Source: Apricaphanius iberus (lineage: Eukaryota > Chordata > Actinopteri > Cyprinodontiformes > Aphaniidae). Taken from it: a DNA stretch of 64,000 bases. The DNA lies in the NCBI GenBank assembly GCA_028564705.1, contig JAPXFQ010002633.1, positions 1,736,331 through 1,800,330 on the forward strand. The letters run 5' to 3'. The notes under the pieces were generated by a model. It worked only from the letters and a program-made list of their open reading frames with translations, had not been told where the DNA came from and did no database searches. Every line of letters begins with the position of its first letter. Positions within the stretch are counted from its first letter, which is position 1. Positions 1 to 11,160 of the stretch are shown piece by piece. The translations under genes and the position numbers were made by a program.

Positions 1-184
1 AATCAATAAACTGAGACCTATGTCAAAAACTGTGTGTACAGACCAAACTACATGAGTTTACATTTATATTAACCATTTTAAGATAACCTTAAGAATATGG
101 TAGAGACTTTGTTTGTGATGTTTACTACCTGAATTTACAAACGTTAATTTAAATGTAGTTAACAAAGTTAACTTAAGTTCAGTA

Positions 185-963
185 GCAATGCCACGCTTCA
201 AACTCGCTTCGTTCGTCCTAATCAGCCCTTAACTTGCCGCACCGTGCATCACCGGCCTCCCTTGCGCTTCTAATCACGCTGCGATACACATATAAACCCT
301 GCCTACCTCTCATTTCTCTTCTGTTTCCTTCGTTTTCGCCCCTCCCTTCCCATCCCTTTCTCTTTCTCTCTGGGTCCTGCCGACCCGCCTCCTCTTTCTC
401 GCTCTCTCTGGGTCCTGCCGACCCGCCTCCTCTTTCTCGCTCTCTCTGGGTCCTGCCGACCTGCCCTCTCTTTCTCTCTCTCTCTCTGGGTACTGCCGAC
501 CCGCCCTCTCTTTCTCTCTCTCTCTGGGTCCTGCCGACCCACCCTTTCTTTCTCTCTCTCTCTCTCTGGGTCCTGCCGACCCGCTCTCTCTTTCTCTCTC
601 TCTCTCTCTCTGGGTCCTGCCGACCCGCCCTCTCTTTCTCTCTCTCTCTCTGGGTCCATCTATAGCGTGGTCCTGGCTAGTAAACCTTTACTTAATTTTT
701 TATATCAAAACCTTTTCTGTGTCAAGATTACTGATTACTTCTAATATTGTCATGCTGCAGTAAATCACTCACTCTCCTCATCATCATCTGTACCTGTGTC
801 GTCCTGTCTGAACCTCCTATTGTTTTCATCGCTGGATCATTGTCGTACATTTGTTGTGTATCGTCTCACCTTATGCTGTTGCACCACTCAATAAATCATC
901 ACCTCACCTAGAACTCTGCTTCTGCGCCTGGGTCCTTCGTCCTTCACGCAGCATATCCCTGAC
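185..963 (+). mobile_element. Possible solo LTR (retrotransposon long terminal repeat)
   Basis: This stretch reads like an LTR. A TATA-like box (acatataaa, near 288-296) comes first, then a transcribed-looking CT-rich leader with a minisatellite, a poly-A signal (aataaa, near 890) and an end in ccctgaca at about 963. The TATA, AATAAA, CTGACA order is what LTRs of fish Ty3/gypsy-type elements show. I see no gag, pol or primer-binding site next to it, so it would be a solo LTR. The 5' boundary and family are guesses, and no second LTR copy was found in the window. Confidence 0.35.
357..655. repeat. CT-rich minisatellite, about 7 units of 38-44 bp
   Basis: The unit begins gggtcctgccgacccgcc and continues with a run of ctctctttctctctct. 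The core recurs near 371, 410, 448, 487, 526, 569 and 612, then breaks off at gggtccatc. Units differ mainly in CT-run length, as expected of slippage. Both strands are open across it only because the repeat is low-complexity; the predicted Ser/Leu-rich and Arg/Glu-rich peptides are not believable proteins. Confidence 0.9.
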
Positions 964-1012
964 AAATATTGTGAGATTCATAACTCTTCTTGCTCCAATA
1001 AAGCAAAAAAGA

Positions 1013-1440
1013 AAACCCAGCAGAGGATGTACTTCCTGAGGCAGCTGAAGAAATTCAACCTGCCAATACAATGGTGTTGCAATTCCACTCTGCAATCATC
1101 AAGTCCATTCTCACCACCTCCATCACCGTGTGGTACGCTGGAGCCACTATCAGGGACAGAGACTGCAGCGTGTTGTGCACTCTGGTGAGAAGGTGATCAG
1201 CTGCAGACTCCCATCTCTACAGGACCTTTACACCTCCAGGACACTGGGGCATGCAGGTCGGATAAGAGATGACACTGTTTAACCTGCTTCCCTCAGGTAG
1301 GAGGCCCCGTTCCATACGTACTAGAACCTCTCATCATAAGAACAGTTTCTTCCCCTCTGCTGTCGGACTCATGAAGAATAACCCTAAGACTGTTCCCACC
1401 ACCTGCTCTGTATCAGTCACATGACCCATATTGTGTTCGT
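1013..1440 (+). mobile_element. LINE 3' fragment (CR1/L2/Rex1 group)
   Basis: Broken reading frames match the C-terminal end of fish non-LTR reverse-transcriptase proteins: RMYFLRQLKKFNLP near 1024, then TLFNLLPSGRRPRS and SHHKNSFFPSAVGLM between about 1275 and 1375. These motifs lie downstream of the RT domain in CR1/L2/Rex1-type LINEs. Frameshifts separate the pieces, so it is a dead, 5'-truncated copy. Clade assignment within the group is uncertain. Confidence 0.6.
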
Positions 1441-1798
1441 TGTCACCTGTCTGATTGGCACTGATTGTTATCTGCACTCATGTATATCTCAATCAGTTTA
1501 GCAAATTTTATTTTATTTGTATTTAAGTGTTTGTCATTTTTTATATGTTTACACAAAGTACCGAAGAAATTTCCTGAGGCTGTAAATATGCCCAACATTT
1601 GGGAAAAAACCCTTTCTGATTCTGAAATCAATCTTTACCATGTCTCTTCTGTCCAGGCTATGTTCTGATCATCACTGCTGGATTTTTTTACTTTTACGAC
1701 TGGTAGAACGTGAAAGACTGCTAATGCTTCACTAATTTCTTGTCTTCTCCCATCTTCTGTTGTAGATGACAATTAAAAGTGAGACTTACCTAATGCTG

Positions 1799-1920
1799 TG
1801 ATGGACTGGCGACCTGTCCAGGGTGTACCCCGCCTCTCGCCCGTTGACAGCTGGAGATAGGCACCAGCACCCCCGCGACCCATAAAGGATTAAGCGGTTA
1901 AGAAAATGGATGGATGAATG
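1799..1920 (+). mobile_element. 5'-truncated SINE, (ATGG)n tail, perfect 16-bp TSD
   Basis: The insert runs from tgatggactggcgacctg to a tail of atggatggatgaatg. It is flanked by perfect 16-bp direct repeats gacttacctaatgctg at 1783-1798 and 1921-1936. The family is the widespread fish retroposon with the 'gactggcgacctgtccaggg' block; a longer copy lies at 26099-26474 and a nearly identical short one at 24585-24698. The TSD shows integration by target-primed reverse transcription, with the 5' end lost. Confidence 0.85.
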
Positions 1921-2519
1921 GACTTACCTAATGCTGCATTTTTTACTGCAGAAATGCACAGCTAATGAATCCTGTAAATTGCACAAGCTGACTTTATCAC
2001 AGTCATTCAACCTTAAAAATACCTGAGGAGATCTAATACAGGTTCCCTGGTGTTTAATTTTTGACCGCCCACTCCTGCCTTCAGCAATATTCAAAACAAT
2101 CTTGCATAGGGCTCCTTGGATTGTAGACATCACATCCATGAAGCAGAAATCTACACAAAGTGTTTTTGTTGTGAAGTTGTTTCCCTTATTCATACCTCTG
2201 CTTTTTTGGCCAAACATTTGTTTAATCAACCGTTAAAGACTTATTTCATCAGACTGTAAACCTCAAGCATCAATGAATTATTTATTTGATGAATGATGTT
2301 CAGAGTGTACTAACACTAAAAAGTCAGATCCGCCCTTTGGATTCAAGAAGAATTTCTAGTTTTGTTTTAGATTAGAGTTCCAGATTTCCACTTTCTCTTT
2401 TTTTGTGGTAATTTCTGTTTAATCTAGCAGCTGCTAAGTGAAGGTCATCGTCATATTCTTTTTTAAGTCAGACTTGTGATAGAGCTTTTAAATTTGCACT
2501 CCCACATATTAGGAGGATA

Positions 2520-2722
2520 TTGGACATGTGGGATGATGGGACTTGATTATGGGCAACCCTGAGCATCCTCTTCATGAAACTATGCTACAGCAACCGAGTA
2601 TCTTCAGTTTGAGGCTTCTTCCGTTTGCTGCAACACAGAGCGCTACAGTAAATCCTTTCTCCCCACAGCCATCATTATCTACAACAACTCCTTGAAAAAT
2701 GAATAATGAGCTACAACAACAT
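2520..2722 (+). mobile_element. LINE 3'-end fragment
   Basis: The block from cctgagcatcctcttcatga to ctacaacaactccttgaa matches the 3' end of the LINE at 44600-46476 (matching part 46255-46430) almost base for base. It is therefore a short copy of the same CR1/L2/Rex1-type family. It lacks the final aataaagtattttgg tail seen in the other copy and has no usable reading frame. Confidence 0.6.
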
Positions 2723-3479
2723 TCACCCATGCACTGTGGTGGGAGGCTCTTTGGGTGGTAGCTCGGGCCACGCTAGAGTAGTGGGGGCTCAGTGTGGGGT
2801 GGGGTCCCTGTTTGGTGCTAAGTGGCCTCGGTGCTAGCGTCTGGTGGGGTCTGTGGGTTACCAAGGTAGCTGGGTCCAGGGCTTTATCTTCATGATGAGA
2901 GAGAAAGCAGTATGGCGCAATGTCACAGTCGTAAAAACAAATCTCTATGAAGCCCTTCTGAAGAAGTGTACTTACCGTCTACGCAAACTCGACAGCCGAA
3001 CAACAAAACATGAAACTAACTGCATGTCAGTTGGTAAACCATCAAACAGTTTTCCCGGCACTGTATCACATCATCATACCCAAATAACCCTTGAACAAAT
3101 CCAGTAGCAGCATGGCTAGTTCAGCATCCATAAATCCTGCTGTATTTCTAATGTCTCACTCACAGCGGCTTACCCCACAAAACTGAAAAGTTGTAACATT
3201 GGGTTTTAGAAGCTAATCTTACTTTGATCTAAACTTAGTAACCGTTGACTGAAAAGACCTTTCACAGCAGTGAAGGGAAGGCAGTTTTCTTTCACCTGTG
3301 TCTTCTCCCAGCGTTCTGCTCTATGAGGCAGAAGGAACCGCGGGAGGTGCTCATGACCAGGGGGACAGCCTCTTCCTGCATGACGACCCTGAATAAGATG
3401 GCATTCCAGTGGCGGAACGTTCCCCACGTCCTGCTACCAGCTTCTGCTTCTGCATCAGTTCTGTTTCTCTTTCTGTGTC

Positions 3480-3755
3480 TGTGCGGCCTTCTCCAAACCA
3501 CAGACGGTCTCGGCAAGATGACTGCTTATGCTGAGCCTGGTTCTGCTGTTAAAAGGGAGTTTTTCCTCTCCACTGTCGCTTCATGCTTGCTCAGTGTGAG
3601 GGATTGCTGAGAATTCACGACGCAATGTGCTGTGGTTGTCTAATTCCTAAATTAAACATTGTATTGTAAGAACTCTTCTTTTAAAGTGCCTTGAGAGGAA
3701 ATCTGTTTTGAAACGGTGCTATATAAATAAACTGAACTGAATTGAATGGAATGGA
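3480..3755 (+). repeat. Dispersed repeat with L2-like 3' tail
   Basis: It contains ttaaaagggagtttttcctc, then a gggattgctgag block, and ends in gtgctatataaataaactg followed by gaattgaat-type repeats. A second copy lies at 22845-23160. The tail resembles the 3' end of the L2-like LINE at 41868-43125 (minus), so this is probably a non-autonomous passenger or a LINE 3' UTR. A 121-codon open frame over 3245-3610 overlaps it and looks fortuitous. Confidence 0.6.
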
Positions 3756-4463
3756 AGTCTGTCATAGTAGAGGGGTCCACAAGACAATTGACACCATTAG
3801 TAACTGGTAGACGATTAGTCAGCTGATTATTTACCCGAAAAGAGCCTCACCTAATGTTCTTTTTTTTAAAATACAGTGCATGTCCCAACACAGTTTTTGT
3901 TACTGTGAGTCACATTGGAAAACATTGATATCTGGAAGTAACAGCTGCCAATTACAGAAAACTGCAATTGCAGAAAACTGTAGCCTTAAGACGAAATAGA
4001 TGGACATTACGTCTAACATATGCCATTCATTTGAATACCTTGACTCTTATATATAGGTCCTTGTGTCCTAAGGTGGTGCTGGGTCCAATGAGCTCCCCCC
4101 AGAGATTCCTTCAGCTATAGGTCACCCACTGTTTTGACAGGGGACAATCTCTTCAGCCTCTCTTAGAGGTCCTGGTGATGAATGATCACTCAATGTTTTG
4201 TGGGATTCGGCCTTCTTTCTGTTGGCTATACTGGATGTCAAATTTGATCATAGCCAGAAAATCCATTTTTATACATGCTTTTATACGGAGGCATTTAGGT
4301 TTTCATTTTCATATCGACTATATTAAATAATGGCAATTATAATACGGCTTAAGATTTTTATTTTTCTTTGCTTGGGAAGGGATACATAAGGCTGGCCCCC
4401 AAACCACATATTTTAAGCTACCAAGGAAAGCCCTATATAAAAGTATATTTTTTTTCTTTCAGT

Positions 4464-4472
4464 GTGCTATAA

Positions 4473-4562
<90 letters not shown>
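4464..4562. repeat. (ATT)n / (AAT)n microsatellite
   Basis: A run of att trinucleotides switches near 4530 to aat trinucleotides, so the two halves are reverse complements and the tract could fold on itself. Confidence 0.97.
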
Positions 4563-4564
<2 letters not shown>

Positions 4565-5293
4565 TAAGATAATACAATTGAAGGCAGTACTACCCAGTGG
4601 AAAACTAGGCCAAATATATATATAGACTATTGGGCTCATTTAGTTCTCACTCATGGCGCGTAAATTACAGTTGAAATATCACAAATTAGATTTAAATTTG
4701 AAATATAAACAACTACAAGGGTCATGTAGATTACATTTGTGCACATATTAACATTTACACACTTTTTAAAACCATAAGCATGTCAGGATCCGTTTCAGGA
4801 TGCTGGATTTGGCTGTCTGTGTTTGTGTGTGTGTACTTACCTTGCACACAGGGGCGTGGCAGGCAGAAGTTGACAGGTGCAGCTGATCCTAGGTAATCAC
4901 TTTAAAAGGGAAGCGTCTCCTGCACGCTGGCACCAGATTGTCCTGCTACAAGCGTGGTAACAAGGCCAACCTTAGTCACTTAGATTGTCTTATTGATCTT
5001 TTCCAAGTCTTTGTCGTGAACGTACCCAAGTCTCTTTTTAGATAGAGTTTCCTCCCTTCTCTCTGGATCTCTTTGGTTCCCTCCTGCAACTCCAACATAT
5101 CCGAACCAACCTTTCAAGATTACTTACCTGTTCCTTGTTGGATGTCCTCTGTGTCAGTCTCTGCAACGCTCCCTCCGCTGGTTCCTCTGCCTCCAACGCT
5201 GCTGCAGCACAGATCCAGAAAGCGGTTTCCTAGCAGGGAACGCTCTTAGGACGGCATGAATCAGCCATCCAAGGTTTCACCCGACAGCTAAGT

Positions 5294-6050
5294 TTGCAGT
5301 CTTCCACGATCAGCCGCCTAAACCAACAGGTGTACGATTTGGCGTCAAAGATAAATGCGAGGCAAAATTATTCCCCCACAGCTGCCTGTCTCTTCAGGGA
5401 TGTGACATCACCTCCGCCCGAGCCTTTTTCCGGTGAGATTGACAAAACTAAAGGGTTTCTGCATCAGCCTTCTACGAGGACAGTCCCTTAGATGGGCAGA
5501 TGCATTTTTTACAGAGTCCCTGGTTGAAACCACTTCCTATAAAGATTTCCTAGACCTGTTCAACAAAACTTTCGCTCCAATTAAAAATGAAGAACAGCCA
5601 GACAGAAATCTGTGGACCCTGAAGCAAGGGAATAGGACCACAGCTGAATTCGCCATCGGGTTTAGAATTTTGGCCGAAGGTTCCGGTTGGAATGCTCCAG
5701 CATTAAAGGGAGCCTTCTATCAAGCTGTTAATGAGAGAATCAAAGATGAATTAGCCTCAAGAGATGAACCTAAAATTCTTAACAAGATAATCGAGCTCGC
5801 GATCAGACTCGATAATCGTTCAAGAGAACGTTCTAAAACTAGGAGGTTCTTCTTAAGCAGCTCCGACACTAAGACGGAGAAAACAGTTTCCAAATCACCT
5901 CTCGCTCCGAGAGAACAGTCTCCCGAACCAATGCAAATGGTTCTTTTCCCGCAAGAAAGACAAAGGAGGATGACCACTAACTCCTGCCTTTATTTAATAG
6001 ATTCCGTATCCGAGCAAAATCTGATTCACCCAGATAATATTACCAGATGA
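5294..6050 (+). pseudogene. Ty3/gypsy gag (retrotransposon capsid-like), broken
   Basis: Two overlapping frames make up the capsid-like protein. The first (5294-5491) has a coiled N-terminal start and PPPEPFSGEIDKTKGF, the segment that normally leads into the gag core. The second (5433-6050) resumes at LLRGQSLRWADAF and runs through FLDLFNKTFAP, LWTLKQGNRTTAEFAI and a conserved AFYQAVNERIKDEL helix region. About 30 residues expected between the two segments are missing, with a change of frame, so an internal deletion explains the break. After residue 165 of the second frame no zinc knuckle is visible. Gag would form the particle that packages the element's RNA; this copy cannot. Confidence 0.65.
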
Positions 6051-6059
6051 TATATTCCC

Positions 6060-7020
6060 ACATTCAAACTCAGTTCACCCATCACTGTATCAGCTCTCAA
6101 CGGTAGTTCTATGACAAGCATAATTCACAAAACTCACACGAGCCCACTAGTTATCTCTGGAAACCATCATGAAGAGATCCAATTTAATGTTTACACCAAT
6201 AAAAAAAGCTCTTTTGTTCTCCCTGGCTCTACATCCACAATCCACAAATTAACTGGGTCAACCGCTGAAAAGATACCTGGAGTAATTTCTGTTCCAAATC
6301 CTGCCTTAAATCAGCCTTACCCATGGAACGGCGCCACAAGTCCTCTGCCATCCCTGATCCAGACCTGTCCAATGTTCCTGAGGATTATCACGACCTAAAT
6401 CAGGTATTTAACAAAGATCTTGCTCTTTCCTTATTGCCCCATCGTCTATATGACTGTGCTGTTGACCTGTTACCCGGTGCCCCATTACCCTCGAGCCACC
6501 TCTACAACATTTCTGTAAAAGAGCGAGAAGCAATGGGGAATTACATTCAGCACTTGACATAATCCATCCATCTTCTTTCCCCCTCGCCACTGGTTTCTTA
6601 TTCGTGGCCAAGAAGGATGGTTCGCTCCGGCCCTGCATCAATTATAGAGGTCTTAAAAACAAGTATTCCTTACCGTTGCTTTCTTCTGCTCTTTAACCAA
6701 ACATCCATTTTCTTGAAATTAGATCTTAGAAACACTTACCACCTAGTCCGCGAAGGGGATGAGTGGAAGACTGCTTTAAGACACTCATAGGACACTTTGG
6801 GTATCTTGTGATGCCATTCGGCCTCTCTAACGCTCCAGCCATATTTAAAAATTTAGTTAATGATGTACTGCGAGATTTTCTCCACAACTTCATTTTTGTA
6901 TATTTTAATGATATTCTCATCTTCTCCAAGGATCTCCACCAATGACAAAGACCACGTCCGCCAAGTTCTTCAAAGGTTGATGGAAAACCGGCTCTATGTA
7001 AAAGCGGAGAAATGTCAGAT
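6060..7020 (+). pseudogene. Ty3/gypsy pol fragment (protease linker and reverse transcriptase)
   Basis: A linker with [15 protein letters not shown] and [13 protein letters not shown] (about 6380-6485) precedes the RT. RT motifs follow: [18 protein letters not shown] at about 6601-6655, then [20 protein letters not shown] (motif A region, about 6715-6775) and [16 protein letters not shown] (about 6790-6840). The catalytic box, normally YLDD or YVDD, reads YFND (about 6900). In-frame stops follow SSAL and interrupt the stretch before GHFGY, and another frameshift follows DLHQ. It ends at ENRLYVKAEKCQM. The altered catalytic box and stops mean no activity. Confidence 0.8.
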
Positions 7021-8159
7021 GTAAATCATGAGGAAGTGATGGCATATACTGTGTGATTATACTGCACTTTAAAGCTCTTGCTTTTTTAAGCATAAACATG
7101 TCACTGATGTTACTAAGTTTAAGAAAGAAACTTGCAGATTACTCAAATGGTGCATATAATTATAAGGGACAGGAATTTCTGATGTGGAACAACAATTTAT
7201 CATTAAGAAATATCTTGTATTCAATTTAAAAGTACATTGCCAGTTATAATAAATCCCATTTGTAAAGAAAGTGTATTTATCTTCCTGTTGATTTTGAATT
7301 GGTTGCCTGTATTTTTGCCACTTCTTTACCTTTTAACGCACTGTCTTTCACTAATGTTAGTTTAGTAGTAGTTAATCTAAAGTGACTTCAAAGGCACATT
7401 GCAGAAAGCAGCGAGAAAAACAACTAAACAAATTGGAGAAAATGTTTAAAGGAAAATATCACCTCACAATGATACCTATTTCATAAAACTATACTGTCTA
7501 TTTCATGGAAGAGTTATACGTACTGTATAGAAAGAAAAGACAAACTAATACTTGTTCAAGAAAAAAACTGGCATCACTGTTACAGTATGGGTAATACAAA
7601 TGAAACTATTTTTTATGAGTAATCACAGTTGCTGCTTAGTGTAAAACACCTACATTATGATACCTACATAAAAGTGACCTTAAATACATCAAGCACAAAA
7701 TAATATAGTAAATTTAAAGTGTTAACCACTTTACTCTCAGGAAAATGTTGAATCAACTGTTCAAAAAATAATAATTGTCATCCCACGTTCAATGCCATTG
7801 GTTTATGCATCACCTTACTTGCCGTTGTTGAGATTTTAGCAAGAGCAATGGAGCCTAAGGTTAAATAAGAAGAAAAACAATCCCATTATTAATTTTATAT
7901 TCATTATATTAATATAGTTTAAAAAGGGGTAAAAGACAAATAGAATGAACGTGTTCCAAATAAAACTTTCCAGAAATGACATAAACTCTAACGTAAACTG
8001 AATTTTTATTATGAGTGATATAACATTCTAAACAGCTTTAGTATGAATCCTCCTTGGCTAATGAAAATTTGTAAAGCTTTTTAAAAATTTTAATACTCTT
8101 ATTTAGCATTCAGGAGGCATTAAACCTAGTTTATATTCCTCTGTCAGTATGGGTGCAAA
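7021..8159. other. AT-rich stretch, no gene seen
   Basis: I see no coding signature, inverted termini or tandem repeat here. Short open frames lack any recognisable motif. Confidence 0.6.
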
Positions 8160-8179
8160 GACGCGCACCGCCATCATCA

Positions 8180-8935
8180 GTTAAATGCAAGCCCTCTCTG
8201 GCAGGGCCGCAGAGTGTGACGGAGACATGCCCAATTTTTCTAAAATTCTAATTTCTGCTGCACATGTCCTGATGAAGACGAGGAGGCAGGCGCACATTAC
8301 ACCTGTCTTAAATTTATTGCATTGGCTCTGTGTATGTCATATGATTGATTTTAAAGTTCTTTTAATGATTTTTAAGAATCTTAATGGTCTTGAGCCTTCT
8401 TATCTTTCAAAACTGCCTTTACCATATGAACCTTTGCGGTCTCTAAACTCCTCTGGCAGCCCTCTCTTTTGTATACCTAAAGTTAGGACAGACAGTCATG
8501 ACAAGGCAGCTTTCCAGTATTATGGCCCTCACCTCTGAAACAGGCTGCCGGAGGACCTCAGGACCAGAGAGGACATTCATGTTTTTAAGAGCAGACTCAA
8601 TACTCACCTTTTTAGCTTAGCTTTAAACTGATTATTGCCTGATTATATTTGTTCAATGTTTTAACACGTGGTCTATTCATATTTGTCTCCTGTTATTTTT
8701 ATACTTTACCCTGCTATTTTAATCCTTTTCGTGAGCAGTGTTCGGCTGTGGCTGCCTCAGTGCTCTCCAGGTAGCGCTTGGATTGAGGTGCGGGGCAAAT
8801 CAGATGAAACTGAGACATGCTTTGAAATATATGGGAATATGGCTTATGTGGGGTCACTTTAATCTGTAAAGCACTTTGAATTGCGACTCCTGTGTGAAAA
8901 ATGCTTTTTAAAGAAAGATTAATTGATTGATTGAT
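8180..8935 (+). mobile_element. L2-like LINE, 3' end
   Basis: The frame from about 8250 reads AAHVLMKTRRQAHITPVL, LLHWLCVCHMIDFKVLL, KLPLPYEPLRSL and KAAFQYYGPHL. A stop is followed by NRLPEDLRTR and a final FKSRLNTHLFSLALN. This is the conserved C-terminal tail downstream of the RT in L2-type fish LINEs (the HITP-LHWLP and LPEDLR blocks). About 300 bp of 3' UTR follow, ending in an attgattgattgat tail at 8921-8935. The copy is 5'-truncated and has one in-frame stop (TGA after YYGPHL), so it is inactive. Confidence 0.75.
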
Positions 8936-10774
8936 AATGTCCGTCAAAAGCTGATGAAGAGCGCAAGTGTTTGGTCAGCATGCGTATGAGTGTTCAGTAT
9001 CTGTAATGAAAGCAAGTGAGGTGTTTTATCTCATATGTGCACGAAAATCTCTTGAGTTGTAAAATAGGGGGAAGTTGTTCATGTGAGGAGTGTTGGTTTA
9101 AAACATGGCGCCTAGAAAAGCGTGACAACCCCTGATGTCCTGCCGGCTGATGACTTCCAGGCAACTGAGAATTCTGAAAGGAAAACGCCTCTGTTGATAC
9201 CTGAGCCTACCTGTGCAAACCGTCTTCAGAAACTAATATCTACGATCTTCTTTATCTTTGCTTTAAGATGTACAACAATCGGCACCAAGAAAAATAAATG
9301 GCTCTTTTGGATTAACTACTTTGCAAATGACAGCCGATAGAGTGTCAAGTAATACTGTGCCAAGGTATTTTAACTTCTCAAGCTGCATTTTCCACTGAAT
9401 ATTTTAGATATGCTCTACAGGAAATTGTAAATAGGTAAATCATCCAAGAATAATTTATAGTTATGTTTCAAAGAAAAATCCACAAATAGGTAAATCTATG
9501 ATTGCCGAACCACTACAAATACACTGTAGGTATGAATAAAGAACAAAATTACGGATAACCTGCATCTTGTGTAACAAAAACTATATGTAGCTGAATAATC
9601 TTTGATATGAGATGAAAGTATCTATGAAAAGATGTAAGTATACAATCTGCTAATTGTAGTAATAATTCCAGAGTAAATTATATGTATTTATAAAATCAAT
9701 TAATAAAAAAATGTCTCTATGTGCTACCTAAATTGTAAATTTCTTAAAGGATGAATCTAAAATCAAGCAAGTTGAATAACAATACAAAAACTATCATAAA
9801 CAACATGAGTAGATGTGCCTTTACACCAGCTGCCAGTCCAGTGTGTACAGCACCTCTCACTTAAAGTTACAGCCCAGAGAAGGTGATGCGCTTGCCAAAT
9901 TGCCTTGATATGCTTGTTTAAAAAAAAATGTCTCACTGAAATACTTCTGGGTGCAGCTTTTATGACCAGTGGAAATAGCCATCAGCCCCAATAGCAACCC
10001 TTTATCTTTTTATCTCGCCACAATGACTGTCCTGAAACACGTCTCTTTCTGTCATGACCACCATATTGGCATCCCCCTATCGCGGGACTAGACTTGTTAG
10101 CATATAGAGAAAATAAAATGCAACGTACCACATGTTGCTTACATAAAGTAGCAAGAGATTGAACTAGGTGAGCCTGTATCAAGCAAATATGGCTTAAGTA
10201 CTATTTAGTTAGAGGCAGTGTCATAAAAGACAAACAACTATAAACATTTTATTGATTAATCTTATTTTATGTGTGTTTCATTCCACTACACAAAGCACAC
10301 ATATTGTAACCATGAGACAATTATCTCAATTTAAAAATAAAAATATGTATTCTTGGTATTCGTAGCCATGAAACATTTTTGTTAACGTTAATGTCTACAT
10401 TGTGTATCGGTCTCAAAGGTCTCACTCAGAGACCCGCTGCCATTCACAAGATAGAAAACCTCATGACCTTCCCCCTGCTCACTCACTCAATATAGCACAG
10501 CATTTAGATTAATCACACACAGACATATGTTTCTGAAGCCTTTATTTCAGTTATACCCAATGAGTTTCTGCTTACAATTAATGAAAACACATTATTTAAG
10601 ATTGGTATATTACGTCAGACCAATAAAATAAATATTTTTAATACAGACATTTGGACTCAGGAAAAAATTAGATTTAATATCTGCTTAAAAGTTGTTTTCA
10701 AAACTCTAATCTGACAAGTGAGCCTCATCAGAACCAATATGCTTATCAATTTATTTAATATAACTGTATTTAAT
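8936..10774. other. AT-rich stretch, no gene seen
   Basis: A 72-codon frame at 9122-9340 shows no family motif and no splice context. Nothing else stands out. Confidence 0.55.
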
Positions 10775-11160
10775 ACATACACTCAACACCTTTCTGCTCC
10801 CATTTTTCATGAGATGGACTTAAAGATCTAAAATTCATTCCAGATACACAATATTACCATTTCTCTCAAACATTGTTCACAAATTTGTCTAAATGTGTGA
10901 TAGTGAGCACTTCTGCTTTGCTGAGATAATCCATCCCACCTCACAGGTGTGTCACATCAAGATGCTGATCTGACATCATGATTAGTGCACAGGTGTACCT
11001 TAGACTGCCCACAATAAAAGGCCACTCTGGAATGTGCAGTTTTTTTGCTTTATTGGGGGTCTGGGGACTTAGAACCGGTCAGTATCTGGTGTGACTACCA
11101 TTTACCTCATGCAGTGCAACACATCTTCTTCGCATAGAGTTTATCAGATTGTCAGGTTTA
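10775..11160 (-). mobile_element. Tc1/mariner element, 3' portion only
   Basis: On the minus strand, 11153-11079 reads DNLINSMRRRCVALHEVNGS then HTRY and a stop. This is the C-terminal signature of a Tc1-family transposase (basic segment, then G-x-H-T-x-Y). Downstream, toward 10775, lies non-coding DNA that matches my recollection of this family's long terminal region, including ggccactctggaatgtgcag and the segment near ctcccatttttcatgag. The rest of the transposase and the other terminus are absent. It is a truncated copy, perhaps from internal deletion. Confidence 0.7.

Larger units (their letters stand above)
4781..7020 (+). mobile_element. Degenerate Ty3/gypsy LTR retrotransposon, 3'-truncated
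   Basis: The 5' side (from tgtcaggatccg at 4781, with a tttaaaagg box near 4910) looks like an LTR and leader. It is followed by gag, a protease/spacer region and reverse transcriptase in the usual order. Homology stops near 7020, just after the RT thumb-like residues. RNase H, integrase and the 3' LTR are missing. Frameshifts, stop codons and deletions occur throughout. The exact LTR boundary and primer-binding site were not resolved. Confidence 0.75.

Noticed and set aside
234..665. Overlapping open frames of 143 and 118 codons on both strands
   Set aside because: They come from the CT-rich minisatellite; peptides are only repeats of a few residues and neither frame continues into unique sequence.
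3245..3610. A 121-codon plus-strand frame
   Set aside because: It runs into a dispersed repeat shared with 22845-23160 and has no motif outside it.
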